The notes: generated by a model not told the origin, from the sequence alone. Numbered from the stretch's first letter, positions 28,989 through 39,117 are shown. The stretch: DNA of 64,000 nucleotides from Rhodospirillum rubrum ATCC 11170 (GCF_000013085.1 NC_007643.1:1349001-1413000), one strand, 5' to 3'. Numbers and translations are program-made.

Positions 28989-29440
28989 AACGTCCTGACT
29001 CCTGGTTCAAAACACTCTCTCCCCAGGGAAGATAAATAGAAGAATTCTAACGGTAGAGCAAAACCGATATTTCGCGCGGATGGATTGTTTTTCCCCGTTT
29101 TGGCCGCCTTTGTTATCGGCAAATTAATACTTTGCGTGACCGGCCGCCCAAATGCCTGTTCCTGCCCCGCCAAGGCGACCAAAGGGGGTGGGCGGCGACC
29201 GCCAGTCCTGTCTTGAGACCGCGCGCGGTGGAAGCGTTGCTTTCTTCTTTGGATGGCTACTTTCCAGCCCATCCCCGCGCGACGCGACGGGACCGGGGAA
29301 AGAAGCCCTTGGGATCAGAGGGTTTTGCTTTTTCTCAGCTCCCCTAAAAATGGCATGGGTATTGCTAGTAGCCTTTTCCACGAACCGGTGGACGGCGAGG
29401 GCGTCGTTGACCCGGACAGAAGGGGGAGGGGGGGACCGCC
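28989..29440. other. Divergent intergenic region upstream of the hydrogenase operon
   Basis: The 452 bases separate the chemoreceptor and hupS and contain no convincing gene. They hold the sigma-54-type promoter at 29351-29366 and a good ribosome site (GGGGGAGGGGGG) before hupS. I looked for the TTG-N5-CAA HupR site known from Rhodobacter and did not find a clear one by eye. Confidence 0.6.
29351..29366 (+). promoter_or_regulatory. Sigma-54 (-24/-12) promoter for hupSLC
   Basis: TGGCATG-GGTA-TTGCT matches the RpoN consensus TGGCACG-N4-TTGCW at all invariant GG and GC positions. Initiation would fall near 29378, about 63 bases before the hupS start. The operon's last gene encodes a regulator with a sigma-54 interaction motif (GAYTGA), which supports the site. 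Confidence 0.8.
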
Positions 29441-30526
29441 ATGGGGGAAACCGAGACCTTTTACGAGGTCATCCGTCGCCAGGGGATTTCCCGGCGCGGC
29501 TTCTTGAAGTTCTGCGGTGTCACCGCCGCCGGGCTGGGCCTGGGCGCCGGCGGCGCGGCGCGCATCGCCCAGGCGCTGGAAACCAAGCCACGGGTGCCGG
29601 TGATCTGGCTGCATGGCCTGGAATGCACCTGTTGTTCGGAAAGCTTCATCCGCTCGGCCCATCCGCTGGTCAGCGACGTGGTGCTGTCGATGCTGTCGCT
29701 CGATTACGACGACACGCTGATGGCCGCCGCCGGTCATCAGGCCGAGGCGATCCTGGCCGAGACCCGCGAGACCTATCGCGGGCGCTATATCCTGGCGGTC
29801 GAGGGCAACGCGCCGCTGGCCAATGACGGCTTTTTCTGTATGCCCGGCGGTCGGCCCTTCGTTGATACCCTGAAGGAAATGGCCGCCGACAGCGCCGCCG
29901 TCATCGCCTGGGGATCGTGCGCCAGTTGGGGCTGCGTTCAGGCGGCCAAGCCCAATCCCACCGGGGCGGTGCCGATTGATCAGGTGATCACCGGCAAGCC
30001 GCTGATCAAGGTGCCGGGCTGTCCGCCGATCGCCGAGGTGATGACCGGGGTGATCAGCTACCTGCTGACCTTCGACCGCTTCCCCGAGCTTGATCTGCAG
30101 GGGCGGCCGAAAATGTTCTATTCCCAACGCATCCACGACAAATGTTACCGCCGCGGCCATTTCGATGCCGGCCAGTTCGTCGAGGCCTTCGACGATGACG
30201 CCGCCCGCCGCGGTCACTGTCTGTACAAGATGGGCTGCAAGGGGCCCACGACCTACAACGCCTGTTCGACCACCGGCTGGAACGAGGGCACCTCGTTTCC
30301 CATCCAATCGGGCCATGGCTGCCTGGGCTGTTCAGAGGATGGCTTTTGGGACAAGGGGCCGTTCTACGAGCGGTTGTCGACCATCAATCAGTTCGGGATT
30401 GAAGCCAATGCCGACATCGTAGGCGGAACGGCCGCCGGGGTGGTGGCGGCCGGGGTGGCGGCCCATGCCGGCGTCACCGTGGCCCGGCGCCTGATGTCGA
30501 AGAACGAAAACAAAGACAAAGAGTAG
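29441..30526 (+). CDS. hupS: Uptake [NiFe] hydrogenase small subunit with O2-tolerant signature
   Basis: The 361-residue precursor has a Tat signal ([10 protein letters not shown]), a ferredoxin-like Fe-S subunit and a C-terminal membrane anchor ([21 protein letters not shown]). The proximal cluster region reads LECTCCSE (Cys 62, 64, 65) and [10 protein letters not shown] (Cys 160, 165). The two extra cysteines compared with the usual ECTGCSE and a glycine at the second site are those that build the [4Fe-3S] cluster of O2-tolerant group 1d enzymes. It passes electrons from HupL to the HupC cytochrome. Confidence 0.97.
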   Translation: MGETETFYEVIRRQGISRRGFLKFCGVTAAGLGLGAGGAARIAQALETKPRVPVIWLHGLECTCCSESFIRSAHPLVSDVVLSMLSLDYDDTLMAAAGHQAEAILAETRETYRGRYILAVEGNAPLANDGFFCMPGGRPFVDTLKEMAADSAAVIAWGSCASWGCVQAAKPNPTGAVPIDQVITGKPLIKVPGCPPIAEVMTGVISYLLTFDRFPELDLQGRPKMFYSQRIHDKCYRRGHFDAGQFVEAFDDDAARRGHCLYKMGCKGPTTYNACSTTGWNEGTSFPIQSGHGCLGCSEDGFWDKGPFYERLSTINQFGIEANADIVGGTAAGVVAAGVAAHAGVTVARRLMSKNENKDKE

Positions 30527-30540
30527 GGGGGGAAAGATCC

Positions 30541-32331
30541 ATGAGCGTGACGACGCCCAACGGCTTCACATTGAACGATGCCGGCCGCCGCGTGGTGGTC
30601 GATCCGGTGACCCGCATCGAGGGTCATCTGCGCATCGAGCTCAATGTCGACGAGGCCAATGTCATCCGCAACGCCGTGTCGACGGGAACGATGTGGCGCG
30701 GCATCGAACTGATCCTCAAGGGCCGCGATCCGCGCGACGCCTGGGCCTTTACCCAGCGCATCTGCGGGGTGTGCACGGGAACCCACGCCCTGACCAGCGT
30801 GCGTGCCATCGAAAACACCCTTGGCATCCAGATCCCCGAAAACGCCAATTCCATCCGCAACATCATGCAGCTTTGCCTGCAGGTGCATGACCATCTGGTT
30901 CACTTCTATCACCTGCATGCCCTGGATTGGGTCGATGTGGTTTCGGCGCTTTCGGCCGATCCGAAAGCCACCAGCGCCCTGGCGCAAAGCCTGTCGCCCT
31001 GGCCGCTGTCCTCGCCCGGCTATTTTAGCGACATCAAGGCCAAGCTGACCCGTTTCGTCGAATCCGGGCAGTTGGGGCCGTTCAAGAACGGCTATTGGGG
31101 CCACCCGGCCTATCGCCTGCCGCCCGAAGCCAATCTGATGGCGGTCGCCCATTATCTGGAGGCGCTGGATTTCCAGAAGGAGATCGTCAAGATCCATGCG
31201 GTCTTCGGCGGCAAGAACCCCCATCCCAACTGGCTGGTCGGCGGCGTGCCCTGCGCCATCAACCTTGATGGCGCCGGCGCCGTCGGCGCAGTCAATATCG
31301 AGCGGCTCAATCTGGTGTCGTCGATCATCGACCGCGCCACCACCTTCGTCGAACAGGTCTATCTGCCCGATCTGATCGCCATCGCCGGCTTCTATAAGGA
31401 CTGGCAGTATGGCGGCGGCCTCAGTTCCACCTCGGTGCTGGCCTATGGCGATATCCCCGATCGCGCCAATGATTATTCGCCTTCGAACCTTTTGATGCCG
31501 AGCGGGGCGATCATCAATGGCGAACTGACCCGCATCCATCCGGTTGATCTGACCGACCCCGAGCAGATCCAGGAGTTCGTTTCCCATTCCTGGTACCGCT
31601 ATGGCGACGAGGCCAAGGGATTGCACCCCTGGGATGGCGTCACCGAAAGCCACTTCGAGCTGGGGCCGCGCAGCAAGGTCGAAAACCGGCGCATCGAGAC
31701 CCTCGATGAAAGCGCCAAATACAGCTACCTCAAGGCGCCGCGCTGGCGGGGCCATGCCATGGAGGTCGGGCCGCTCGCCCGCTATATCCTGGGCTATGCC
31801 CAGGGCAATCCCGAGTTCAAGGAGCCGACCGAGGCCCTGTTGCGCCAGCTTGACCTGCCGGTCGGCGCCTTGTTCTCCACCCTGGGGCGGACGGCGGCGC
31901 GCGGCCTGGAATGCCAATGGGCGGCGGGCAAGCTGCGCTATTTCTTCGATAAACTGATGGCCAACCTCAAGGCCGGCGATCTCAACACCGCCAATACGAC
32001 GAAATGGGCGCCCGCCACTTGGCCAGCTTCGGCCAAAGGTGTGGGCTTTACCGAAGCGCCGCGCGGCGCCCTGGCCCATTGGGTCCAGATCGAGGCGGGC
32101 AAGATCGCCAATTACCAATGCGTGGTGCCGACCACCTGGAACGGCAGTCCGCGCGATCCGGCGGGGGCGATCGGCGCCTTCGAGGCGGCCTTGCTCGATA
32201 CGCCGCTGGCCGATCCCCAACAGCCGCTTGAAGTGCTGCGGACCCTGCACAGCTTTGACCCCTGCCTCGCCTGTTCGACCCATATCCTGACGCCCGAGGG
32301 CGGCGAGGCGATTTCGGTGACGGTGCGCTAA
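30541..32331 (+). CDS. hupL: Uptake [NiFe] hydrogenase large subunit
   Basis: The 596-residue subunit holds the NiFe(CN)2CO site, with ligands in [10 protein letters not shown] (Cys 75, 78) and DPCLACSTH (Cys 575, 578; His 581). [18 protein letters not shown] marks the N-terminal signature. The last 15 residues after His 581 form the peptide removed by the HupD protease after nickel insertion. It oxidises H2 at the periplasmic face and is exported bound to HupS through Tat. It follows hupS by 14 bases. Confidence 0.98.
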   Translation: MSVTTPNGFTLNDAGRRVVVDPVTRIEGHLRIELNVDEANVIRNAVSTGTMWRGIELILKGRDPRDAWAFTQRICGVCTGTHALTSVRAIENTLGIQIPENANSIRNIMQLCLQVHDHLVHFYHLHALDWVDVVSALSADPKATSALAQSLSPWPLSSPGYFSDIKAKLTRFVESGQLGPFKNGYWGHPAYRLPPEANLMAVAHYLEALDFQKEIVKIHAVFGGKNPHPNWLVGGVPCAINLDGAGAVGAVNIERLNLVSSIIDRATTFVEQVYLPDLIAIAGFYKDWQYGGGLSSTSVLAYGDIPDRANDYSPSNLLMPSGAIINGELTRIHPVDLTDPEQIQEFVSHSWYRYGDEAKGLHPWDGVTESHFELGPRSKVENRRIETLDESAKYSYLKAPRWRGHAMEVGPLARYILGYAQGNPEFKEPTEALLRQLDLPVGALFSTLGRTAARGLECQWAAGKLRYFFDKLMANLKAGDLNTANTTKWAPATWPASAKGVGFTEAPRGALAHWVQIEAGKIANYQCVVPTTWNGSPRDPAGAIGAFEAALLDTPLADPQQPLEVLRTLHSFDPCLACSTHILTPEGGEAISVTVR

Positions 32332-32363
32332 CGCGTTTTCACGCCAACGGGGAAGGAACGACC

Positions 32364-33083
32364 ATGAGCACCGTGACCGACGAAGCCGCGCCCGAGGTGA
32401 TCCTGGGCACGACGCGCCACCCCTCGGTTTACATCTATGAGGCGCCGGTACGCCTGTGGCACTGGCTGAACGCCGCCTGCATCGTCGTGCTGGCGGTGAC
32501 GGGCTATCTGATCGGCAGTCCGCCGCCGTCCCTGGCCGGCGACGCTGGCGGAGTGTTCCGCTTCGGCGCCCTGCGCTTCGCCCATTTCGCCGCCGGCCTG
32601 CTGTTCGCCGGGGGATTCGTGTTCCGCGCCTATTGGGCCTTTGTCGGCAATCACTACGCCCGCCAGCTGTTCGTCCTGCCGTTCTGGCGCGCGGTGTGGT
32701 GGCGCGAAATCTGGTTCGAATTGTCGTGGTACCTGTTCCTGCGCAAGGAACCCAAAAAGTACCTGGGTCATAACCCTTTGGCTCATTTCATGATGTTCTT
32801 CCTGTTCACCCTGGTCGGCCTGTTCATGATCGTCTCGGGGATGGCGCTGTACGCCGAAGGCCAGGGCCCGGGAAGTTGGACGCGGGGGCTGTTTGGCTGG
32901 GTGTTCTGGCTGTTTCCCAATACCCAGGATCTGCGCACGCTTCACCATTTGGGATTGTGGGTGATGGTCTGTTTCACCATGCTTCATGTGTACGCGGCGA
33001 TCCGCGAGGACATCATGAGCCGGCAATCGATGCTGTCGACGATGATCAGCGGGCGGCGCATGTTCAAGGATGACCGGCCATGA
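32364..33083 (+). CDS. hupC: Hydrogenase b-type cytochrome subunit
   Basis: The 239-residue membrane protein has four helices and conserved His ligands for two b hemes, for example in VRLWHWLNAACIVVLAVTGY, LRFAHFAAG and a late LHHLGLWVMVCFTMLHVY. It anchors HupSL to the membrane and transfers electrons to quinone. It follows hupL after a short gap and overlaps hupD by 4 bases. Confidence 0.96.
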   Translation: MSTVTDEAAPEVILGTTRHPSVYIYEAPVRLWHWLNAACIVVLAVTGYLIGSPPPSLAGDAGGVFRFGALRFAHFAAGLLFAGGFVFRAYWAFVGNHYARQLFVLPFWRAVWWREIWFELSWYLFLRKEPKKYLGHNPLAHFMMFFLFTLVGLFMIVSGMALYAEGQGPGSWTRGLFGWVFWLFPNTQDLRTLHHLGLWVMVCFTMLHVYAAIREDIMSRQSMLSTMISGRRMFKDDRP

Positions 33084-33676
33084 ACATCCCCGGCGGGCTC
33101 CCCTTGGCAAGGGAGGAGGACGAGGAGGATTGCGCCGCCCTGGTGCTGGGCATCGGCAATCTGCTGTGGGCCGACGAGGGCTTTGGCGTGCGCTGCGTCG
33201 AAGAGATGCACGCCACCTGTGACCTAGCGCCCGGGGTGCGGTTGCTCGATGGCGGCACCCAGGGGCTTTATCTGGTGGGCGCCATCGCCCGGGCGGCGCG
33301 GCTGATCGTTTTTGACGCCATCGATTATGGCGAGGCGCCGGGCACCCTGAAGGTGGTGTTCGGCGAGGAGGTCGCCGGTTTCATGGGCTGTCGCAAGATG
33401 AGCCTGCACCAGACCGGCTTTCAGGACGTGTTGGCGGCGGCCGATCTGCTGGGGCGCCGACCGCCGGTAATGGCGTTGATCGGCGTGCAGGCCGAAGCCC
33501 TGGACGACTGGGGCGGCCCTTTGCGCCCCGTCGTGCGGGCCCAGGTCGGCCCGGCCATCGCCCAGGCCTGCGCCCTGCTTGCCGAGTGGGGGTTGGCCTG
33601 TCGGCCGCGCCCGGCGGCGCCGGCGGCCGGCCTGCTGGGGTTCGGCCTGTCAAGCTCGGCCTATGAACAGCGTTAA
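33080..33676 (+). CDS. hupD: Hydrogenase maturation endopeptidase
   Basis: The 198-residue HupD/HyaD-family protease has the nickel-binding residues in LGIGNLLWADEGFG (Asp or Glu), DAIDYG (Asp) and MSLHQTGFQDVL (His). It clips the C-terminal peptide of HupL once nickel is in place. ATG overlaps the hupC stop. Confidence 0.95.
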   Translation: MNIPGGLPLAREEDEEDCAALVLGIGNLLWADEGFGVRCVEEMHATCDLAPGVRLLDGGTQGLYLVGAIARAARLIVFDAIDYGEAPGTLKVVFGEEVAGFMGCRKMSLHQTGFQDVLAAADLLGRRPPVMALIGVQAEALDDWGGPLRPVVRAQVGPAIAQACALLAEWGLACRPRPAAPAAGLLGFGLSSSAYEQR

Positions 33677-33693
33677 GCGGGGAGGGAGGGGTT

Positions 33694-34065
33694 ATGTGCA
33701 TCGGATACCCCATGCGGATCGAGGCGCTTAATCCCGACGCCAGCTTCGGCTTGGCCCGCCGGGCGCCGCGAGAACGGTTGGAGCGCATCGATTTGCGCCT
33801 CGTCGGGCCGGTCGAGGAAGGGCAATGGGTTCTGGTCTTTCTGGGCACGGCGCGCAGCCTGCTTGACGACGGCGAGGCGGCGCGGCTGACCGATGCCCTG
33901 GCGGCGCTTGACGCCGTGGTGCGCGGCGAGACGGTCGATCACCTGTTTGCCGATCTGACCAGCCGCGAGCCCGAGCTTCCGGCCTTTCTCCGGCCCGCCG
34001 CTCCCGCCCCTCCGGTCGCCAAGCCCGGTGGCGCGGCGGCCAAAATCCTGAAACTGGTCAATTGA
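33694..34065 (+). CDS. hupF: HupF, HypC-family hydrogenase chaperone
   Basis: The 123-residue protein starts MCIGYPMRIEAL; the N-terminal Met-Cys is the functional Cys of HypC-type chaperones that carry the Fe(CN)2CO fragment. It is longer than HypC (about 80 residues), with a Pro/Ala-rich tail, which fits HupF, linked to protection of hydrogenase assembly under oxygen. It lies between hupD and hupH. Confidence 0.88.
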   Translation: MCIGYPMRIEALNPDASFGLARRAPRERLERIDLRLVGPVEEGQWVLVFLGTARSLLDDGEAARLTDALAALDAVVRGETVDHLFADLTSREPELPAFLRPAAPAPPVAKPGGAAAKILKLVN

Positions 34066-34081
34066 TCGGGAGTGCATCGCC

Positions 34082-34858
34082 ATGGCCTTCGCTCATTTCG
34101 CGGGATCGGCTTCGGGGGGGGATTCGGCGGCCGAGCGCGCTTTGCGCGCCTTGTTCGCCGGCTGTATCACCGCCCTGGAAGAGCGGGCGAGCGGCGCCGT
34201 TCCCGTCGAACGCCCGGCCCTGTTCGACCTTGCCGCCTTTGATGCGGTCGGCCGGGCGCGGATCGATGGCTTGCTGGGCGAAGGCGAGGTGGCGGGGTTG
34301 GTCGATCGCCCCGTCGAAGGCGGCGCCCTGGCCCTGCGCGAGGCCGTTGTTCCGGGATTATGGCGGATCGCCGGCGGCGGCCGGGTCCACCTTGAGGTCG
34401 GCGATATCCCCGGAGCGGTGCGCGCCGCCGCTGCCTGGGGAAACGAGCCGCCCGACGCCGAACGGGTGGTGCGTGGCCAGCCCGGGGTGATGAACGCCCG
34501 CGCCCTGCTTGACGAGATCGCCCGCCATGTGCGCCGGGTCGGCGACGACCTGTCCCATGAACCGCCCCATGAGATCATCCTGACCCACACGCCGCTGTCG
34601 GCGGGCGACAACGCCCTGCTGGCCCGGGTGCTGGGCAACGGTGGGGTAACGCTGGTGGCCGGTGGGCGCACCACCTGCAAGGTGACGCTGACCGCCTGCG
34701 CCCATGTCTGGCGGGTCGAGCATTTCAACAGCGAGGACCGCTTGATCCTGCATGGCCTTGAAATCGGCGATGTGCCCGCCGCCGTGCGCGCCACCGCCGA
34801 GGATTGCGGCGACTCCGCGCGCCGTCTACGCGCCCTGATCGACGCCTGCCGGCCATGA
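34082..34858 (+). CDS. hupH: HupH/HyaF-family hydrogenase maturation protein
   Basis: The 258-residue protein has the HupH C-terminal domain pattern, with PGVMNARALLDEIARHV, IILTHTPLS and ACAHVWRVEHFNSEDRLIL. HupH/HyaF proteins assist maturation of the small subunit or electron-transfer partners in oxygen. Its TGA overlaps the ATG of hupK. hupG and hupI (rubredoxin), often next to it in other hup clusters, are absent here. Confidence 0.88.
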   Translation: MAFAHFAGSASGGDSAAERALRALFAGCITALEERASGAVPVERPALFDLAAFDAVGRARIDGLLGEGEVAGLVDRPVEGGALALREAVVPGLWRIAGGGRVHLEVGDIPGAVRAAAAWGNEPPDAERVVRGQPGVMNARALLDEIARHVRRVGDDLSHEPPHEIILTHTPLSAGDNALLARVLGNGGVTLVAGGRTTCKVTLTACAHVWRVEHFNSEDRLILHGLEIGDVPAAVRATAEDCGDSARRLRALIDACRP

Positions 34859-36075
34859 GCGGAGCGGCGGCGATCGACCGGCTTGATCTGCGGCTCCACG
34901 TCGAGGGCGGGCGTCTTGCCCGCTTCGATCTGACGTCGACCCGCCGACCCGAGGCGGCCAAGGTGCTGGAGGGGCGGCCGGTGGACGAGGCCCTGGCCCT
35001 GGTCCCCCTGATGTTCGCGCTGTGCGCCACCGCCCAAGGTGCGGCCGCTGGCGCGGCGATCGAGGCCGCCCTCGGCCACCGGCGCTCCCCCCGCATCCTG
35101 GCTTTGCGCCGGTTGCGGGTCGATGTGGAAATCCTTGCCGATCACGCCCGCCATCTGCTGGTCGACGCGCCGCGTCTGGTTGGCGGAAGCGCCGATATCC
35201 CGGGCGCCCGGCGCATCCTGGGCCTTGCCCGCGCCCTTGCCAACGCTTTGGCCGATCCGTCGCCGGCCCCCGGCCCGGCGCCCGGGGATTTGGCCCGGGA
35301 TTTGAAAGAGGCGATCGGGACCCATGGTTTCGCCATGCCGGTCGAACGCTTCGCCGCCATCGGCACCGCCCGCCACCTGATTGACTGGGCGATGGCGGCG
35401 CCGACATCGCCGGCGCACTTGTTGCGCGAAGCCCATGTCCTGGAGGGCTTTCGGGCGCGCAAGGCGGTGGCGGTGCCGCCGCTGCTGGCGCCCACGGCTC
35501 CCGATGAGATCAAGGCCTTGATCGGCATGATCGATGGGGCGGCGGGCGAGGCCTTCCTCGCGCGGCCAACCTGGGGGCGCTGCCCAAGGGCGACCGGCCC
35601 CGCCGTCCGCCTGGCCGGTCAGCCGCTGGTGGCGCGCTGCGGCGCCGATTGGGGGGCGGGGATCACCTATCGGCTGGTGGCGGTCCTGTGTGAATTGGCG
35701 CTGCTGGCTTGCGCCCTGCCGGCGCGGATCGCCGCCCTTGAGGCTATGGCCGAGGGGCGGGAGGACGGTCCCGCCCGCTCTTCGGGCGATGGCGTTTCCG
35801 CCCGTTCCTCGGGCGAGGGGGTGGGCATGGTCGAGGCGGCGCGCGGGCTGCTGATCCATCGCGTGGTGGTGCGCGAGGGCAGGGTGGCGCGTTGGCGCAT
35901 TCTGGCGCCCACCGAATGGAATCTTCATCCGCAAGGCGCCCTGGCCTCCCTGCTGATCGGCTGCCCGGTGAGCGGAACCGAGGAGGCCTGCCTTTTGGCC
36001 CATTGGCTGGTTCTGGCCCTGGATCCTTGCGTGCCCTGCGTCATCACGGCGATCGGGGAGGGGGCGGATGCATGA
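34855..36075 (+). CDS. hupK: HupK, degenerate large-subunit-like scaffold
   Basis: The 406-residue protein resembles a decayed [NiFe] hydrogenase large subunit: RLDLRLHVEGGRLARFDL near the start and LALDPCVPCVITAIGEG at the end, echoing DPCxxC but without the final His. The N-terminal CGxC pair is missing. HupK is thought to act as a scaffold when NiFe cofactor is built under oxygen. A Ser/Gly-rich near-repeat (PARSSGDGVS, PVPRARG-like region at about 315-340) is unusual. ATG at 34855 overlaps hupH. Confidence 0.87.
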   Translation: MSGAAAIDRLDLRLHVEGGRLARFDLTSTRRPEAAKVLEGRPVDEALALVPLMFALCATAQGAAAGAAIEAALGHRRSPRILALRRLRVDVEILADHARHLLVDAPRLVGGSADIPGARRILGLARALANALADPSPAPGPAPGDLARDLKEAIGTHGFAMPVERFAAIGTARHLIDWAMAAPTSPAHLLREAHVLEGFRARKAVAVPPLLAPTAPDEIKALIGMIDGAAGEAFLARPTWGRCPRATGPAVRLAGQPLVARCGADWGAGITYRLVAVLCELALLACALPARIAALEAMAEGREDGPARSSGDGVSARSSGEGVGMVEAARGLLIHRVVVREGRVARWRILAPTEWNLHPQGALASLLIGCPVSGTEEACLLAHWLVLALDPCVPCVITAIGEGADA

Positions 36076-36409
36076 ACTGGCTTTGGCCGAGGGGGTGATC
36101 GGGGTGATCACCCAGGAGGCGGGGCGTCAGGGCTTCACCCGGGTGCGGCTGGTGCGGCTGGAGATCGGCGCCCTGGCGGCGGTCGAGCCCGAGGCCCTGG
36201 CCTTCTGTTTCGCCGCCGTCGCCCGCGGCACGGCGAGCGAGGGGGCGCGCCTTGATCTGGTGGTTCTGCCCGGAAGCGGCTGGTGCCTGGATTGCGGCCA
36301 AACGATCGCCCTGCCGCGCCGGGGCGAGGCCTGCCCGCTGTGCGGGGGCTACAAGATCCAGGTCACCGGCGGCGATGATCTGACAATCAAGGAACTGGAG
36401 GTCGATTGA
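36068..36409 (+). CDS. hypA: HypA nickel-insertion protein
   Basis: The 113-residue protein has the N-terminal nickel site [10 protein letters not shown] (His 2) and a zinc site made of two CxxC pairs, [20 protein letters not shown]. It delivers nickel with HypB to the large subunit. It overlaps hupK by 8 bases and hypB by one base. Confidence 0.97.
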   Translation: MHELALAEGVIGVITQEAGRQGFTRVRLVRLEIGALAAVEPEALAFCFAAVARGTASEGARLDLVVLPGSGWCLDCGQTIALPRRGEACPLCGGYKIQVTGGDDLTIKELEVD

Positions 36410-37215
36410 TGTGTAGCGTTTGCGGATGCGCGCCGGGGACGGACCACGCCCCCCACGATCACGCCCATGACCACGATCATTCCCATGACCATGACCACGA
36501 TCATTCCCCTGCTTCCCAGGGCGGGGGATTTGCCGCCGAGGCCGGCCGGCTGATCCGCATCGAGCGCGACGTGCTGTCGATCAACGACCGCTTCGCCGCC
36601 CTTAACCGCCAGCGTTTGGCCGGGCGCGGGATTTTGGCGCTCAATCTGGTCAGCAGCCCGGGCTCGGGCAAAACCACGCTACTCGCCCGCACCGTCGGCG
36701 ACCTCAAGGACTGGGCGCCCTGCGCGGTGATCGAAGGCGATCAACAGACCGACTTGGATGCCGAGCGCATCCGGGCGACCGGGGTCAGCGCGGTTCAGAT
36801 CAACACCGGCAAGGGCTGCCATCTTGACGCCCATAGGGTCGGTCACGCCCTTGATAGCCTTGATCCGCCCGAGGGCGCCCTGCTGTTCATCGAAAATGTC
36901 GGCAATCTGGTCTGCCCGGCCGCCTTCGACCTGGGCGAGGCCCATAAGGTGGTTTTCCTGTCGGTCACCGAGGGCGAGGACAAGCCGCTCAAATACCCCG
37001 ACATGTTCGCCGTCAGCGATCTGATGGTGCTGACCAAGGCCGATCTGCTGCCCTATGTCAGCTTCGATGTGGAGCGCTGTTGGGAGTATGCCCGGCGTGT
37101 GCGCCCCGATCTGCCGATACTGGTGGTCTCGGCGGTGAGCGGCCAGGGGCTGGAGGACTGGTATGCCTGGATCCGCGCTGAACGGGCCGCCCGCACGCCG
37201 CCGAAGGACGATTAA
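36409..37215 (+). CDS. hypB: HypB GTPase for nickel insertion
   Basis: The 268-residue GTPase has an N-terminal CSVCGC metal site, a His/Asp-rich tract (residues ~12-36, nickel storage), Walker [14 protein letters not shown], the [13 protein letters not shown] switch and NKxD-like [13 protein letters not shown] at 36409 overlaps the hypA stop (TGATG); the upstream TTG is less likely. hypC, D, E and F are not in the window and must be encoded elsewhere. Confidence 0.97.
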   Translation: MCSVCGCAPGTDHAPHDHAHDHDHSHDHDHDHSPASQGGGFAAEAGRLIRIERDVLSINDRFAALNRQRLAGRGILALNLVSSPGSGKTTLLARTVGDLKDWAPCAVIEGDQQTDLDAERIRATGVSAVQINTGKGCHLDAHRVGHALDSLDPPEGALLFIENVGNLVCPAAFDLGEAHKVVFLSVTEGEDKPLKYPDMFAVSDLMVLTKADLLPYVSFDVERCWEYARRVRPDLPILVVSAVSGQGLEDWYAWIRAERAARTPPKDD

Positions 37216-37258
37216 TGTCCGCCTTTCCCCGGGAAGGGGAGAAGGTTATCCTCGGGCG

Positions 37259-38704
37259 ATGACGGAACGGCCGCTTATTTTGGTAGTGGAGGGAGAGTCC
37301 CGAACCCGGGGGGCGCTGATCGGCGCCCTCGGCGAGCGGTTCCGCGTGCTTGCCGCCGAAGATCCGCCGCAGGCCGAACGGCTGCTTGCCGAAAAGGACG
37401 TTCAGGCCATTTTGTGCGATCAGACCCTGGCCGGCGGCGGCGTGGCCTTTTTGCGTGGCGTGCGGGCGCGCTGGCCCGAACCGGTGCGGCTGATCCTGGC
37501 CGAGGCCGCCGCCGCCCGCGAAATGGCCCTGGCCGTCGACGAGGCCTGGATCCACCAATCGATCGTCAAGCCCTGGACGGCCGAGACCCTGGCCCAGACG
37601 CTGGGCAACGCCGTTCGCCTGTATCGCCTGCGCCGCGACAACAAGGCGGTGTCGCTGCGCATGCGCGACGCGCCGGGCCTCCACGACCGGGCGGGGGAGC
37701 GCCGCCACCGCGCCGCCGGCCGCGACCAGGGCTTCGACAGCCTGCTGCACGCGGCGGGAAGCCCGCTGGCCGTCGCCATCGCCCTGGCCAGAAAGGTTGC
37801 GCGCTTTGATATCTCCGTGCTGCTGACCGGCGAAAGCGGCACCGGCAAGGAACTGCTCGCCCGCGCCATTCATCGCGGTTCGCCGCGCGCCGCCCGCCGC
37901 TTCGTCGTTGAGAACTGCGGCGCCTTGCCCGACCAATTGTTGGAAAGCGAATTGTTCGGCTGCAAAAAGGGCGCCTATACCGGCGCCCATGAGGATCGGG
38001 TCGGGCTGTTCGAACTGGCCGATGGCGGCACGATTTTCCTTGATGAGATCGGCGAGACCTCGCCGGCCTTTCAGGTCAAGCTGCTGCGCGTGCTTCAGGA
38101 GGGCGAAATCCGCCCGCTGGGGTCCAGCCTGACCCGCAAGGTCGATGTGCGGGTGATCGCCGCCACCAACCGCGATCTGGAAAGCGAGGTGGCCAAAGGG
38201 CGCTTTCGCCGCGACCTGTTCTACCGGCTGGCCGGCTTTCCCTTGCACCTGCCGGCCCTGCGCGAACGGCCGATGGATGTGCCGCTGCTTGCCGAGGCCT
38301 TCATGGGCGAAAGCATGCGGTTCCTGGGCAAGCCGGTGGAAGGCCTGAGCGACGGGGCATTGACCCGGCTGCGCCGCCACGACTGGCCGGGCAACGTTCG
38401 CGAACTGCAAAACGAGATCCAGCGGATGATCGCCCTGGCCGATGGGCCGCTGCTGACCGAGGATCTGGCCTCGCCCAAGGTCGGAGCGGCCAGGGCCGAG
38501 GCCTTGGGTGGCGGGGTGGCGGCGAGCGGCCCGCTCAAGGAGCGGGTGGAGGCCCTGGAAGCCGCCGTCATCGCCGAAGGGCTGGCCCGCCCGGGCTGCA
38601 CGCTCAGCCGTTTGGCCGCCGATCTGGGGCTGTCACGGGTTGGGCTGCGCGCCAAGATGCGCCGCTACGGGCTTGATCAGGCGGTGCCCGACGGCGAGTC
38701 CTAA
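37259..38704 (+). CDS. hupR: HupR/HoxA-type sigma-54-dependent response regulator
   Basis: The 481-residue NtrC-family regulator has a receiver domain ([10 protein letters not shown]; Asp in ILCDQTL; Lys in IVKPWT), an AAA+ domain with Walker [19 protein letters not shown], the sigma-54 contact [17 protein letters not shown] and [12 protein letters not shown], and a Fis-type HTH ([19 protein letters not shown]). It likely activates hupS from the -24/-12 site at 29351. The intact GAYTGA contrasts with Rhodobacter capsulatus HupR, which works with sigma-70. No HupT kinase is present. The acidic DD pair is replaced by EGE. Confidence 0.93.
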   Translation: MTERPLILVVEGESRTRGALIGALGERFRVLAAEDPPQAERLLAEKDVQAILCDQTLAGGGVAFLRGVRARWPEPVRLILAEAAAAREMALAVDEAWIHQSIVKPWTAETLAQTLGNAVRLYRLRRDNKAVSLRMRDAPGLHDRAGERRHRAAGRDQGFDSLLHAAGSPLAVAIALARKVARFDISVLLTGESGTGKELLARAIHRGSPRAARRFVVENCGALPDQLLESELFGCKKGAYTGAHEDRVGLFELADGGTIFLDEIGETSPAFQVKLLRVLQEGEIRPLGSSLTRKVDVRVIAATNRDLESEVAKGRFRRDLFYRLAGFPLHLPALRERPMDVPLLAEAFMGESMRFLGKPVEGLSDGALTRLRRHDWPGNVRELQNEIQRMIALADGPLLTEDLASPKVGAARAEALGGGVAASGPLKERVEALEAAVIAEGLARPGCTLSRLAADLGLSRVGLRAKMRRYGLDQAVPDGES

Positions 38705-38778
38705 GCGCCGAAATTTGGCTGGTCCACCTTTGAGAAGAAATCTTAATTCACGAGTCAGTTTTTTAACCCATAAAAGTT

Positions 38779-38797
38779 ATAGACAATATAGACAAAC
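38779..38797 (+). promoter_or_regulatory. GACAATATAGAC motif, candidate Rrf2 operator (copy 1)
   Basis: ATAGACAATATAGACAAAC lies ahead of the 72-residue gene. Its core GACAATATAGAC recurs as GACAATATGGAC in front of the Rrf2 regulator gene, and both are followed by an A-rich stretch. This fits a common Rrf2-type operator or promoter element; binding is inferred. Confidence 0.5.
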
Positions 38798-38898
38798 AAG
38801 GGCGCGGCCCTTATGTTTTTCGCGTCGACGGCAACGGATCGATCGTCGACGAGTTTTAGGTCCCCGAGACAGGTCGTCTCTGTAAGAGGAGGTTTTTC

Positions 38899-39117
38899 AT
38901 GGACAATCGCGGTGTCGCCAGCCTGACAGGCAAGGTCACACGGTTTGCGTGCCATGGTTCCAACCCCTCGGACCGTTGGCTTGAACGTCATTCGGAACCG
39001 AGCATCGAGGAACTGATCGGGGACCCCATCGCCGCCGCGTTGCGCCGCCGTGATGCGATCGGCATCACGGACGTGATGACCTGCGTGCGCAATGCCCGGG
39101 CTTGTCTGACGGCCTGA
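38899..39117 (+). CDS. Small conserved-looking protein next to an Rrf2 regulator
   Basis: The frame encodes 72 residues, with a strong AGAGGAGG ribosome site. It contains two to three Cys (FACHGSNP, MTCVRNARACL) and no membrane segment. I do not recognise it. It shares an upstream motif with the Rrf2 gene downstream, so both may belong to one regulon. A short hairpin (GAGAC-AGGTC-GTCTC) lies in its leader. Confidence 0.65.
   Translation: MDNRGVASLTGKVTRFACHGSNPSDRWLERHSEPSIEELIGDPIAAALRRRDAIGITDVMTCVRNARACLTA

Noticed and set aside
29031-29350. HupR operator TTG-N5-CAA upstream of hupS
   Set aside because: Only TTG-N7-CAA at about 29109-29121 was seen; the spacing is wrong.
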